Position numbers and translations under genes: made by a program. Shown here piece by piece: positions 27,272-36,471 of a stretch of DNA of 64,000 nucleotides. The stretch's first letter is position 1. Every line of letters starts with the position of its first letter. Source of the stretch: Stenotrophomonas geniculata ATCC 19374 = JCM 13324 (GTDB taxonomy: Bacteria; Pseudomonadota; Gammaproteobacteria; Xanthomonadales; Xanthomonadaceae); contig NZ_LLXT01000104.1 of assembly GCF_001431625.1 (NCBI RefSeq), positions 37,032 through 101,031 on the forward strand, read 5' to 3'. The notes below the pieces were generated by a model that made no database searches, was not told where the DNA came from, and saw only the letters and a program-made list of their open reading frames with translations.

Positions 27272-27496
27272 ATGACGGACACCATCGACGAAGCGCAGGA
27301 ACTGGACGCGCGCCATCTGCAACGAGCACTGGCCCGGCACGCAACGCGGGCCCGCAGCGTTGCCCCACTCAGGCCCATTGGGGAATGCCACAACCCGGAC
27401 TGCAGCGAAGACTTCGACAACGATCCGGCCAGGCTGTTCTGTGGGCCTGCCTGCGCCGAGCGTTTCGAAGCCATCCATCAACACCGCAACGCATAG
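27272..27496 (+). CDS. small treble-clef-like zinc protein
   Basis: 74 residues. CHNPDC ... CGPAC supplies four cysteines with spacing CX4C-X12-CX3C, followed by ERFEAIHQH, like a treble-clef knuckle. Size recalls P2 Ogr activators (72), but cysteine spacing differs. Probably nucleic-acid binding. Confidence 0.72.
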   Translation: MTDTIDEAQELDARHLQRALARHATRARSVAPLRPIGECHNPDCSEDFDNDPARLFCGPACAERFEAIHQHRNA

Positions 27497-27507
27497 GAAC
27501 AGGGGAC

Positions 27508-27762
27508 ATGTCTCTGAACAGCAACGACGCTGGCTTCACCGAACGCATCGCCGGATTGTCGGCCGAGCTCGCCGTGCTGGTGAGCCTGGTGGAGAACCAC
27601 ATCCATCTGCAGTTGGCCGACCTGGCCGACTCGGGTGATGTGGATGCACAGGAGCGATTTGCGGTGGCCGATCCGGAGCGCTGGTTGGAGAACGCCCGCA
27701 ACAGCCTGCAGGCGGGCGTCATGTTCCTGGAACGTGCGGTGCAGCAGCCCGCGCGGTTCTAG
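27508..27762 (+). CDS. Acb2/Tad1-like helical-hairpin protein (tentative)
   Basis: 84 residues in two helices. The end, ERWLENARNSLQAGVMFLERAV, resembles the C-terminal helix of phage Acb2/Tad1 sponges, which bind CBASS cyclic nucleotides. The N-terminal helix lacks the Lys seen in some Acb2 proteins. GGGGAC lies 5-10 bases upstream of ATG. Followed by a strong terminator. Confidence 0.55.
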   Translation: MSLNSNDAGFTERIAGLSAELAVLVSLVENHIHLQLADLADSGDVDAQERFAVADPERWLENARNSLQAGVMFLERAVQQPARF

Positions 27763-27773
27763 CAATGCGATGT

Positions 27774-27813
27774 GGGGACGGAAGGGGCTGTAAGGCCGCC
27801 TTCCGTCCCCCTT
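27774..27813 (+). terminator. strong terminator closing the block
   Basis: GGGGACGGAAGG and CCTTCCGTCCCC pair perfectly over 12 bp with a 13-base loop, followed by CTTT. It likely ends the plus-strand operon and marks the edge of the accessory block. Confidence 0.8.
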
Positions 27814-27922
27814 TGGGGCCGTGGAGAGCGTCTGCGTCCGCGGCTGCGTCATAACGTCGCACCGCCTTTCTGGAAACCCTGAACTAGGTCCAAGGTTGGC
27901 CGTCGCCCCGTAGAATGGTGGC

Positions 27923-28369
27923 GTGCGTCGTTCTGTCCTCCACCGCCGGTTCCAGGTCCTGGCATGGCTTGCCATGCTGCTGGTGCTGCTCGCCCCGCTG
28001 GTGAGCCGCTGGCTGGCGCATGACCACGTTGCGGCCACCGCACCGGTGGCAGCCTTGAATCACGCGATGCACGCAGAGCATGCACAGCACGCGATGGAAG
28101 CGCACCATGACCATCACGCGATGGCAATGCAGAACGGGGAATCGACACCGAAGCCGGCTGCCGATCCACACGCCGACCATGAGATGGGTGTGGACTGCGA
28201 TTACTGCCTGATCGCTGCACGGCTGATCACCCTGCTGGTGGCGGCAGTGTTGCTGTTGGCGCCGATGGCACCGGTGTGCCGCGCGCTGCGCGGTGCGGTG
28301 CAGACGTTGCCGCAACGGATCAGCGGCACATTGGGAGCGCGTGGGCCGCCGGCCTTGATGGCCGTCTGA
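27923..28369 (+). CDS. DUF2946 family protein
   Basis: 148 residues with GTG start. Signal-anchor at residues 11-30 (VLAWLAMLLVLLAPLVSRWL), a His/Met-rich middle (HAMHAEHAQHAMEAHHDHH), the family motif VDCDYCLIAAR, and a C-terminal membrane segment. DUF2946 genes commonly sit with metal-linked TonB receptors. The His/Met stretch suggests copper or other metal binding. Confidence 0.85.
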   Translation: MRRSVLHRRFQVLAWLAMLLVLLAPLVSRWLAHDHVAATAPVAALNHAMHAEHAQHAMEAHHDHHAMAMQNGESTPKPAADPHADHEMGVDCDYCLIAARLITLLVAAVLLLAPMAPVCRALRGAVQTLPQRISGTLGARGPPALMAV

Positions 28370-28498
28370 GCCGCACGCGTGTTGCACTGAACGTTCTTCC
28401 ATGAGGTTGCCGGCCACGGCCGGTGCCCGCACGCGCGTGTTTGCCCCTTTCTGATTGCTGCCCTGCCATTGCGGGGTGGCCTTGCATGCCGTGAACAA

Positions 28499-30637
28499 AT
28501 GAAAACCAACCCCAACTCCGCGCGCCTGCGCAGGGCGACACTGCCTGCGCTGTGCATGTCCCTGTTGTACGCCGTGCCCGCCCTTGCCGCCGATGCGCCA
28601 CCTCCGACCACGCTGGATACCGTGCGCGTGGTCGACACCCGCAGCGGTGAACTGTCTTCCACCGCCAGCGCCGGGTCTGCGCTGGGCCTGAGCGTGCTGC
28701 AGACACCGGCCAGCCTGACCGTGATCTCGCGCGAACAACTGGAACAGCGGGGCGACACCAACCTCAATGATGCGATCAGCCGGGCAGGCGCGATCAGTGC
28801 GATGCCGCACCCAGGCAACGGCCTGAGTGCGTTGTCCAGCCGTGGCTTCACCGATGGCGCCTCGGTGATGCGCCTGTACGACGGGCTTCGCCAGTACGGC
28901 GGCGTGGGCATCACCTTCCCGTTCGATACCTGGTCGACCGAACGCATCGAAGTACTGCGCGGCCCGGCGTCGGTCATCCATGGTGATGGCGCCATTGGCG
29001 GGGTCATCAACATCGTGCCCAGGAAGCCCTCGCGTAGCGCCATCGAGAACGAGATCAGCGTGACCGTCGGCAGCGAGGATACTGCGCGCCTGGGCTTCGG
29101 CAGCGGCGGTGCGTTGACCCCGGACCTGGCCTATCGGCTGGACGTGAGTGGCAACTACAGCGGTGGATGGGTCGATCGCGGGCGCAACAGGGACGCGACC
29201 TTCTCCGGTGCCTTGCTGTGGCAGCCGCGCACGGATCTGCAGCTGACGCTCACCCATGCGCAGGGCTACCAGAAACCGATGCGCTACTTCGGCACGCCGC
29301 TGGTGGATGGCCACCAGCTGGAAGCACTTCGCCATCGCAACTACAACGTGGAAGACAGCGACATCCGTTATCGCGACCGCTGGACCCAACTTGATGCGCT
29401 GTGGATGCCGACCTCGAACGTGGAATGGCGCACCCGCGTCTACCAGATCGACAGCCAGCGCGACTGGCGCAATGCCGAGGCCTATGTCTACAACCGCGCC
29501 ACCGGTTTGATCGATCGCTCCGGCAACACCGAGATCACCCACAACCAGGACCAGACCGGATTGACCTCGACACTGCGGGTACAAGGAAACATCGCGGGCC
29601 TGGCCAACCGCTTTGCCGTGGGCCTCGATGCCAATCGTGCGCACTTCAAGCACACCAACAACACCTATGCCGGCAGCTCGGGCCCGGTCGATCCGTTCGA
29701 TCCGGTGCCAGGCCGGTTCGCCAGCGACGCGCCCAACCTGCCGCGCTATCGCAACCGCGCCGAGCAGTACGCGCTGTTCGTGGAGGACCGGCTGGCGTTG
29801 AGCGAACGCTGGTCGGTACTGGGTGGACTGCGCCACGACCGCGCGCGCATCGATCGCACCGATCTGATCAGTGGCCAGAACGCGTTCTCGAAGACCTACA
29901 GCAGCACCGGCTGGCGTGCAGGTACCGTATTCGCGCTGCAGCCGACGCTGAGCCTCTACGCGCAGTACTCACAGGCGGCGGACCCGGTCAGTGGACTGCT
30001 GATGATCAGCCCAGCCAACGGTGCCTTCGATCTGGCCAAGGGCCGGCAGATCGAGGTGGGCCTGAAGCAGGCCTTCGATGGCGGCGAGTGGACGCTGGCG
30101 GCGTATCGCATCCGCAAGACCGGTCTGCTCAGCCGTGATCCGCTGGTGCCGGATCGCCGGGTGCAGGTGGGTGCGCAGACCTCGCGCGGTATTGAAGCGT
30201 CCTTGAACTGGAACTTCGCGCCGCACTGGTCGCTCGATGCCAACGCGACGGTGCTGAAGGCCGAGTTCGAGGACTTCCTGGAAACCACGGGTTCGCCGGC
30301 GGTGCTGGTGTCGCGTGATGGCAACGTACCGCCGAACGTGGCCGAGCGCTTGGCCAACGCATGGTTGAGCTGGCAGTTCCTGCCGGACTGGAGCGCAGCG
30401 GCGGGTGTTCGCTATGTCGGCAAGCGCTACGCCGACAATGCCAACGCGTTGGAACTTCCCGGCTACAGCACCACCGACCTGGCGCTGACCTGGCAGGCGG
30501 CACCGCGCACGCGGCTGTCCGCGCGGTTGTTCAACGTGTTCGACAAGGCGTACTACGCCACCGCGTACTACACCAGCACGCAATGGCTGCTGGGTGCGGA
30601 CCGGCGCGTCGAACTCACCGTCGACCATCGCTTCTGA
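28499..30637 (+). CDS. TonB-dependent receptor (siderophore/metal uptake)
   Basis: 712 residues from MKTNPNSARLRR. Signal peptide with ALAA cleavage. TonB box-like TLDTVRVVDTR. Plug domain (SLTVISREQLEQRG ... IEVLRGPASVIHGDGAIGGVINIVPRKP). Beta-barrel ends in HRF, the aromatic C-terminus. Nearest in pattern to ferric-siderophore receptors. Followed by a PepSY protein 11 bases on. Confidence 0.9.
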   Translation: MKTNPNSARLRRATLPALCMSLLYAVPALAADAPPPTTLDTVRVVDTRSGELSSTASAGSALGLSVLQTPASLTVISREQLEQRGDTNLNDAISRAGAISAMPHPGNGLSALSSRGFTDGASVMRLYDGLRQYGGVGITFPFDTWSTERIEVLRGPASVIHGDGAIGGVINIVPRKPSRSAIENEISVTVGSEDTARLGFGSGGALTPDLAYRLDVSGNYSGGWVDRGRNRDATFSGALLWQPRTDLQLTLTHAQGYQKPMRYFGTPLVDGHQLEALRHRNYNVEDSDIRYRDRWTQLDALWMPTSNVEWRTRVYQIDSQRDWRNAEAYVYNRATGLIDRSGNTEITHNQDQTGLTSTLRVQGNIAGLANRFAVGLDANRAHFKHTNNTYAGSSGPVDPFDPVPGRFASDAPNLPRYRNRAEQYALFVEDRLALSERWSVLGGLRHDRARIDRTDLISGQNAFSKTYSSTGWRAGTVFALQPTLSLYAQYSQAADPVSGLLMISPANGAFDLAKGRQIEVGLKQAFDGGEWTLAAYRIRKTGLLSRDPLVPDRRVQVGAQTSRGIEASLNWNFAPHWSLDANATVLKAEFEDFLETTGSPAVLVSRDGNVPPNVAERLANAWLSWQFLPDWSAAAGVRYVGKRYADNANALELPGYSTTDLALTWQAAPRTRLSARLFNVFDKAYYATAYYTSTQWLLGADRRVELTVDHRF

Positions 30638-30648
30638 GGAGGCCGGCC

Positions 30649-32154
30649 ATGACGCTGCGATCCACCGCCAGGCGCTGGACCTATCTGGTGCACCGCTGGC
30701 TGGGCATTGGTGGGTGCCTGTTGATGCTGCTGTGGTTCGTGAGTGGCATGGTGATGCTGTTCATCGGCTACCCGAAGCTGACGCCGGGTGAGCGGCTGGC
30801 GGCGTTGCCGGTGCTGGGGGATGCCCGCGGCTGGCAGGGGCTGTCGGCATTGCCGGCCGCCGTGCAGGCCGAGCCGGAGGCCGTGGCACTGACGACGCTG
30901 CGCGGCGAGCCAGCGTATGTGGTGCGAAGCGGCGGCAACGTGGGCGCCTGGTCTGCGCGCACCGGCCAGGTGCTGCTGCCGGTGTCGGCACAGCGTGCCG
31001 AAGCATCCGCTGCGCAGTTTGCTGGCGGCCAGGCGTTCGTCGGCGCGATGCGCGTGGATGAGGATCGCTGGACGCACTCGCGCGCGCTGGACGCGCACCG
31101 GCCGCTGTACCGGGTGGAGGTAGGGGGCGCGCAGCCGGGTGACCTGTATGTGTCCTCGCACACCGGCGAAGTGGTGCTGGACGCACCGCATGTGCAGCAG
31201 CGTTGGAACTATGTGGGTGCCTGGCTGCACTGGCTGTACTTCCTGCGCATGCAGTCGGTGGACCCGGTGTGGACGTGGGTGGTGATCGTGTTGTCCGCGC
31301 TGTGCACGGTGGCCGCAGTCAGCGGCATCGTGGTCGGTGTGTGGCGCTGGCGTTTCCGTGGACACTACCGTTCGGGTGCAAAGACGCCATACGTCGAACC
31401 ATGGATGCGCTGGCACCATCTGATCGGGCTGGTGGCTGCAGCGTTCGTGTTCACCTGGATCTTCAGCGGGCTGATGTCGATGAACCCGTGGGGCGTCTTG
31501 AGCAGCACGCGCGAGGCGATCGACAGCGGACGTTATCGTGGTGGTCCGGTGGTGGTGGATGGCGCACTGGGCGAACCAGCGGCGCTGCTGACGGCCGTCG
31601 AGGCCGAGCGGTTCAAGCCCGTGGAGATCCAGTGGCGACGCATCGGTGGCGAGCTGTTCGCGGTGCTGCTGGACGGACAGGGCGAGACCCGTATCGTGTC
31701 CGGCAGCAATGGGCATCTGCAGGTTGCGCGGTGGCTGCCGGCCGGGTGGCTGCAGCAGAAGGTGCGGGCGCTGTCGGATGCGCCCATGCAGGGGTACTGG
31801 GTCCAGCATGCAGCGGATGCGTACTTCTACCCACGTGCACCGGAAGCCATGAACGGCGCAGCGGTGCGCCGCTTCCCGGTGGCGGTGGTGGACTTCGGCG
31901 ATGCCGAGGCGACGCGCGTCTACCTAGACCTGGCCACCGGCGATCCATTGCTGACGATGGGGTATCGCGAGCGGGTGGGGCGCTGGCTGTTCTACTTCCT
32001 GCACAGCTGGGACCTGCCTGCGATGCTGCGCTTCGACACCGCCCGGTTGGCTGTTCTGCTGCTGTTGAGCGTTGCGGGCACTGCGTTGTGTGCAACGGCC
32101 ACGGTGATCGGCTACCGCCGGTTGCGGATGAAGCTGCGGCGCAGGCGGCGCTGA
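30649..32154 (+). CDS. PepSY-associated membrane protein
   Basis: 501 residues. Begins RRWTYLVHRWLGIGGCLLMLLWFVSGMVM, the PepSY_TM signature; further spans at about 205-245, 260-290 and 455-495. Conserved HRW and HxxH-like histidines may bind heme. In related loci such proteins reduce ferric siderophores after uptake. GAGGAGG ribosome site. Operon with the TonB receptor. Confidence 0.88.
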   Translation: MTLRSTARRWTYLVHRWLGIGGCLLMLLWFVSGMVMLFIGYPKLTPGERLAALPVLGDARGWQGLSALPAAVQAEPEAVALTTLRGEPAYVVRSGGNVGAWSARTGQVLLPVSAQRAEASAAQFAGGQAFVGAMRVDEDRWTHSRALDAHRPLYRVEVGGAQPGDLYVSSHTGEVVLDAPHVQQRWNYVGAWLHWLYFLRMQSVDPVWTWVVIVLSALCTVAAVSGIVVGVWRWRFRGHYRSGAKTPYVEPWMRWHHLIGLVAAAFVFTWIFSGLMSMNPWGVLSSTREAIDSGRYRGGPVVVDGALGEPAALLTAVEAERFKPVEIQWRRIGGELFAVLLDGQGETRIVSGSNGHLQVARWLPAGWLQQKVRALSDAPMQGYWVQHAADAYFYPRAPEAMNGAAVRRFPVAVVDFGDAEATRVYLDLATGDPLLTMGYRERVGRWLFYFLHSWDLPAMLRFDTARLAVLLLLSVAGTALCATATVIGYRRLRMKLRRRRR

Positions 32155-32163
32155 TGCACTGGG

Positions 32164-33297
32164 CTACACCCGCAGCCAACGCGTGGACACGGCCACCAGC
32201 AGCAAGGCCGTGGCCACGCCGATGAACGCGGTGATCAGGCCGAAATGGTTGGCGGCGAAGCCGATCAGCGCCGGTCCGGCAAGGATGCCGGCGAAGCCCA
32301 GCGTGGAAACGGCGGTGATCGCCAGCGCACCCGGCATGCGGGTCTGGTGGCCGGCCAGCGAGAACAGCGCCGGTGCGATGTTGGCGCAGCCAAGGCCGAC
32401 CAGCACATAGCCCGCCAGCGACGCCTGCCATGGCGTGACCAGGGTCAGCACCAGCACGCCAGCGGCAGCAAGCAGAGCGCCGAGAACGATCGCGCGCTGG
32501 CGGCCCACGCGCGCCACCAGTGCATCGCCGAACAGGCGGGCGATGGTCATGGTCAGGGTGAAGGTCACATAGCCGATACCGGCGAGGCTGGCATCGACGC
32601 GACGCACATCGCTGAGGAACACCGCGCTCCAGTCCAGCATCGCACCTTCGCCGAGGAACGCAACGAACGCCAGTACGCCGATGAACAGCACGATGCCGTG
32701 TGGCAGGGCCAGCATCGGTGTGTCGTGCGGCATCCGTTCGCTGTGCCAGTACGCCGCTGACAGCAGCAACGCCAGCAGCATGGCGCCGACGCCGATCAGC
32801 ACCGACGCTATCGGTGGCAATTGCGCGGACAGCAGCACGGTCATGGTGGCCGCGCCGAGGAAGCCGCCGATGCTGAAGAAGGCATGGAAGCCGGACATCA
32901 TCACGCGCCGTGCTTCGCGCTCGACGATGACGGCCTGTACGTTCATCGTGCAGTCCATCGCGCCCACGGCGGCACCGAACACGAACAGCACCAGTCCCAG
33001 CGTCCAGGCCGAACCGGCCAGTGCCAGGCCGGGCACCGTCAGGCAGATCAGCAGGCTGCTGGCCACCATCACCCGGCGGCAGCCGAGGCGCGCGGCCAGC
33101 ACGCCGGACAAGGGCATCGCCAGCAGCGAACCGGCACCGAGGCAGAGCAGTACCAGGCCCAGCGTCGCGTCATTGATCCCGGTACGTGCCTTGGCGAAGG
33201 GCACCAGCGTGGCCCACAGCGCGGTGGCGAAGCCGGGAATGAAGAATGCAGCGCGGGTCGCGTGCTGTTCGGCACGCGCGCGGTTGGCGAGGGACAT
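32164..33297 (-). CDS. smtcrA: MFS transporter SmtcrA
   Basis: 377 residues with 12 predicted spans, YbjJ-like (FAKARTGINDATLGLVLLCLGAGSLL). Lies 11 bases after the DeoR regulator, as in S. maltophilia where SmQnrR represses SmtcrA and Smqnr. The start at MSLANRARAEQ follows the regulator stop. Convergent with the PepSY gene (9-base gap). Confidence 0.85.
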   Translation of the reverse strand: MSLANRARAEQHATRAAFFIPGFATALWATLVPFAKARTGINDATLGLVLLCLGAGSLLAMPLSGVLAARLGCRRVMVASSLLICLTVPGLALAGSAWTLGLVLFVFGAAVGAMDCTMNVQAVIVEREARRVMMSGFHAFFSIGGFLGAATMTVLLSAQLPPIASVLIGVGAMLLALLLSAAYWHSERMPHDTPMLALPHGIVLFIGVLAFVAFLGEGAMLDWSAVFLSDVRRVDASLAGIGYVTFTLTMTIARLFGDALVARVGRQRAIVLGALLAAAGVLVLTLVTPWQASLAGYVLVGLGCANIAPALFSLAGHQTRMPGALAITAVSTLGFAGILAGPALIGFAANHFGLITAFIGVATALLLVAVSTRWLRV

Positions 33298-33308
33298 GAG
33301 CGGTACGG

Positions 33309-34085
33309 TCAGGGAGGAGTGGGGTGCACCGCAATACCGGCGGCGCGGAAGCGAGCTGCCAGTGCTGGCGGTGCGGTGGTGGTCAGCACCAGATCGTCGA
33401 TCTCGTCGAGGCTGGCGATCTGCCAGTGGCCGCGGGCGCCGAGCTTTTCCGTGGTGGCGGCGACGATGATGCGACTGCTGCAGGCCACCATCGCGCGCTT
33501 GAGCGTGGCTTCCTCGGCATCCATCGCCCACACGCCGGTGTCGCCGTCCACCGCGCAGGGGCCGGGCAGGTACACGTCGGCACGCAGGCGTTGCACCTGG
33601 GCCAACGCTTCGGCACCGACCGCACCGCCGCCGCTGGCCAGGCGGCCGCCGATCAGCTGCACCAGGGTGCCTTCAAGCATGCTGGCGGCGGTGGCGATCT
33701 GCGGGGCATTGGTGATCACCGTCAGCCCGAGAGCGGTCGGCAGCTGCTGGGCGATCGCCAGGTTGGTCGAACCGGCATCAAGCAGTACGACCTGGCCGGG
33801 TTGCAGCAGCGCGCAGACGCGGGCGGCCAGCTCGGCCTTGTCGCTGCGGTCGCGGGTGAGCCGCTCGCGCAGCGGGCGTTCCTTCGGCGGTGGCAGCACG
33901 GCGCCGCCGTAGACACGCTGGCACAGGCCCTGTGCGGCCAGCTCGCGCAGGTCTCGGCGGATCGAGTCTTCGGAGACGGCATAGCGGCGCGCCAGTTCGG
34001 CGGCGACCACGCGGCCCTGCTGGCGCAGTTCCTCAAGGATCTGCCGGGGGCGCTGGGCGGGGAGGGGGCTGGGATCTGAGCTCAT
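33309..34085 (-). CDS. smQnrR: DeoR-type regulator SmQnrR
   Basis: 258 residues. N-terminal HTH (RRYAVSEDSIRRDLRELAAQG) and C-terminal DeoR sensor domain (LLDAGSTNLAIAQQLP). Repressor of Smqnr and SmtcrA in S. maltophilia. Alternative start at 34100 would add five residues; the shorter form is preferred. Divergent from Smqnr, with direct repeats in between. Confidence 0.88.
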   Translation of the reverse strand: MSSDPSPLPAQRPRQILEELRQQGRVVAAELARRYAVSEDSIRRDLRELAAQGLCQRVYGGAVLPPPKERPLRERLTRDRSDKAELAARVCALLQPGQVVLLDAGSTNLAIAQQLPTALGLTVITNAPQIATAASMLEGTLVQLIGGRLASGGGAVGAEALAQVQRLRADVYLPGPCAVDGDTGVWAMDAEEATLKRAMVACSSRIIVAATTEKLGARGHWQIASLDEIDDLVLTTTAPPALAARFRAAGIAVHPTPP

Positions 34086-34100
34086 GCTGCAAGTCTGCAC

Positions 34101-34130
34101 ATTCGTGCGTTAACGTGCAACAACGTGCAA
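34101..34130. promoter_or_regulatory. probable SmQnrR operator
   Basis: TAACGTGCAA and CAACGTGCAA are direct repeats at 10-base spacing, next to a CGTGCGTTAACG inverted element, between smQnrR and Smqnr. Placement fits control of both genes. Confidence 0.55.
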
Positions 34131-34233
34131 TGGGTGGAAGTGGACACAGGGTGGCTGGACTGCCGGTGAACCCGCCGGCGCCTGGGGTCTATGGATCGCC
34201 CTCGCGGCCCGGCATCATGGCGGGGCACCTGGC

Positions 34234-34893
34234 ATGGAATCCCTGATGTCCCCCACCGTTCACCGCGAGCTGCGCATCGGCGCAGACCAGTACACCGGCC
34301 AGAAGGTGGTCGACCAGCAGTTCCACAAGTGCGATTTCTCCGGCGCGGACCTGACCGGCACCGAGTTCATCAACTGCAGTTTCTACGATGCCGACAGCCG
34401 TGCCGGCTGTCGCTTCAACGGCGCCACGCTGAAGGAAGCCAGCTTCCGCAGCTGCGACATCAGCATGTGCCACTTCAACTTCATCAAGGCACTGGGCCTG
34501 GAGATCAGCGAGTGCCGCGCGCAGGGCGCGGATTTCAGCAACGCCAGCTTCATGAACCAGATCACCACGCGGAGCTGGTTCTGCAGTGCCTTCATCAAGA
34601 AGTCGAACCTGCGCTACGCGAACTTCTCGCGGGTGACGCTGGAGAAGTGCGAGCTTTGGGAAAACCGTTGGGACGGTGCGAACGTGAGTGGCGCCAGCTT
34701 CGCCGGCTCGGACCTGTCCGGCGGCCAGTTCGAGGGCATCGACTGGAACAGCGCCAACTTCACCGACTGCGATCTGACCAACTCCGAGCTGGGCGAGCTG
34801 GACCTGCGCAGGACCAACTTGCGCGGCGCCACGCTGGACGTGCAGCAGGTGGCGCTGTTGATGCAGCGCATCGGCATCACCGTGGTGCCGTAG
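34234..34893 (+). CDS. Smqnr: Qnr-type pentapeptide repeat protein
   Basis: 219 residues, the exact size of chromosomal Smqnr. Many A(D/N)LXX-type pentapeptides (CDFSGADLTGTEF, ANFTDCDLTNSELGELDLRR). Mimics DNA and shields gyrase and topoisomerase IV from quinolones. A central break in the repeat (LGLEISECRAQGADFSNA) and a C-terminal helix (QVALLMQRIGITVV) fit Qnr structure. Confidence 0.93.
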   Translation: MESLMSPTVHRELRIGADQYTGQKVVDQQFHKCDFSGADLTGTEFINCSFYDADSRAGCRFNGATLKEASFRSCDISMCHFNFIKALGLEISECRAQGADFSNASFMNQITTRSWFCSAFIKKSNLRYANFSRVTLEKCELWENRWDGANVSGASFAGSDLSGGQFEGIDWNSANFTDCDLTNSELGELDLRRTNLRGATLDVQQVALLMQRIGITVVP

Positions 34894-34896
34894 GCA

Positions 34897-35571
34897 TCAT
34901 CTGGCGTACGCCACCCAGCCCTTGAAGCTGAAGCCGGCATAGAACAGCTCCACGTCGTCGAAGCCGGCCTCCTGCAGCAGGGCGACCTCCTGCTCGGGCG
35001 CCAGCAGCGGCAGCCGCTCGGCAATGGCCTCGATCGCGCGCTGCGCATCGGCGCGGGCAACCCCCGAGGCTTCGGCGAACGCCGCGTAGCGCTGCAACCA
35101 GCGCAGCTTGCCGGCCGGATCCTGCGGCACGCTGTGGTGCGCCACCACCAGCGGCGCGCCGGGCTGCAGGCGCCGGTGCAGCTCGCGCAACGTGTGCAGG
35201 CGCTGCGCGGCGTCGAGGAAGTGCAGGGTCAACAGGCAGGTGGCACCGTCGAAGCGCAGATCGGGCGCATCGTCGATGTAGCCTTCCAGCAGCTGCACGC
35301 GCGACTTCAGCGGACCCAGTGTCTGTTCGGCCAGGGCCAGCATCGGTGCGGCCGGATCCACGCCGAGCAACTGCCAGCCCGGCTGTGCCTCGGCGAAGGC
35401 CTTCAGCTCAAGCCCGCCACCGGCACCGAGTACCAGCACGCGGCCCTGTGCGGGAACGCGTTCGGCCAGCAGCAGGCGGCTCATCTGCTGCAACGCGAGG
35501 AAACCGGGCACCTGGCGCAGCGGTGCTTCGGCATAGCGGGCCACCGCCTGCGGGTCGGAGAACGTGGACAT
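34897..35571 (-). CDS. class I SAM-dependent methyltransferase
   Basis: 224 residues. SAM motif VLVLGAGGGLELKAF, followed by LLGVDPAAPMLALAEQ and PDLRFDGATCLLTLHFL. Substrate unknown. Its stop is 3 bases from that of Smqnr (convergent). Confidence 0.85.
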   Translation of the reverse strand: MSTFSDPQAVARYAEAPLRQVPGFLALQQMSRLLLAERVPAQGRVLVLGAGGGLELKAFAEAQPGWQLLGVDPAAPMLALAEQTLGPLKSRVQLLEGYIDDAPDLRFDGATCLLTLHFLDAAQRLHTLRELHRRLQPGAPLVVAHHSVPQDPAGKLRWLQRYAAFAEASGVARADAQRAIEAIAERLPLLAPEQEVALLQEAGFDDVELFYAGFSFKGWVAYAR

Positions 35572-35657
35572 GTGCGGATTCCTTCGACGGGGACAGACCA
35601 CTGTAGCGCGGCGCGCAAGAGGTATTGCGCGCCGCTGCCGCAGAGACAGCACAGGGC

Positions 35658-36356
35658 TCAGGCCGCTGCGGCCTCAAGCACGTCTTCCAGCCTCACCTCG
35701 CCGAGGAAGCCACCACTGCTGGTTGCCGGCTGCTGCGCTTCGATGGCGTGGGCGAACTGCACGCCCGCGTCGTCCTGCAGGCGTTCGAACAGCTGCTGCA
35801 CCCTGGGGAACTCGCGGCGGTCGACCACCTGGTGATAGTCGTTCCAGCGCGCGATGCCGGCGAAGTAGGCATCGGCGAAGCTGCGCTGTTCGCCCAGCAG
35901 CCACGGGCCCGTACCGATCATCTGCTCCAGCGCCTGGTGGGCGTGGCGCACCTTGGTCGTGCCATAGGCACCCAGCACCTCGGCTTCATCACCTTCCGCA
36001 TGCTCCAGTGCGTGCCAGAGCGGCGCGTAGGCACCGAAGAAGCTGGTGTTGAGATAGGCCAGCCGGTGGTTGAGGCGATCGAAACCAGCCGTGCCCTGTG
36101 CGAAGCCCAGCCCCTGCGCGATCCCCTTCGCAGCCAGGTGGTTGAGGATGGCCAGGCTCTCGCTGAGCAGCTCGCCCTGCGGGGTTCGCAGGGTCGGGGT
36201 TTCGCCCAGTGGATTGAGGCGGCAGTAGTCTTCGCCCTGCACCTGGCCGGGCATGTCGATGCGGCACAGCTGGTAAGGCTGGCGCAGCCACTCCAGTGCA
36301 ACGATGGAGCCGAACGAGCAGCCCGAGGGCACGCCGTAGAAGAGGATCGGGGTCAT
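35658..36356 (-). CDS. glutathione S-transferase family protein
   Basis: 232 residues. Thioredoxin-like N-domain (PILFYGVPSGCSFGSIVALEW, NPLGETPTLRTPQGELLSES) and helical C-domain (GTGPWLLGEQRSFADAYF). Divergent from the LysR gene, which probably controls it. Confidence 0.87.
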   Translation of the reverse strand: MTPILFYGVPSGCSFGSIVALEWLRQPYQLCRIDMPGQVQGEDYCRLNPLGETPTLRTPQGELLSESLAILNHLAAKGIAQGLGFAQGTAGFDRLNHRLAYLNTSFFGAYAPLWHALEHAEGDEAEVLGAYGTTKVRHAHQALEQMIGTGPWLLGEQRSFADAYFAGIARWNDYHQVVDRREFPRVQQLFERLQDDAGVQFAHAIEAQQPATSSGGFLGEVRLEDVLEAAAA

Positions 36357-36448
36357 GGCAGATTTCCGGTTCGAGCCGCGATGCGGCGGGTGAGGAAAGC
36401 GTGCCAGCATGGACATTGCCGCTGAAGCCGTCCGAATGGCATCCTGAA

Positions 36449-36464
36449 GTCCACACGTGTGGAC
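36449..36464. promoter_or_regulatory. palindrome upstream of LysR gene
   Basis: GTCCACACGTGTGGAC, perfect 16-base palindrome, 7 bases before the LysR ATG and 92 before the GST start. Candidate LysR site. Confidence 0.55.
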
Positions 36465-36471
36465 GTTGCGC

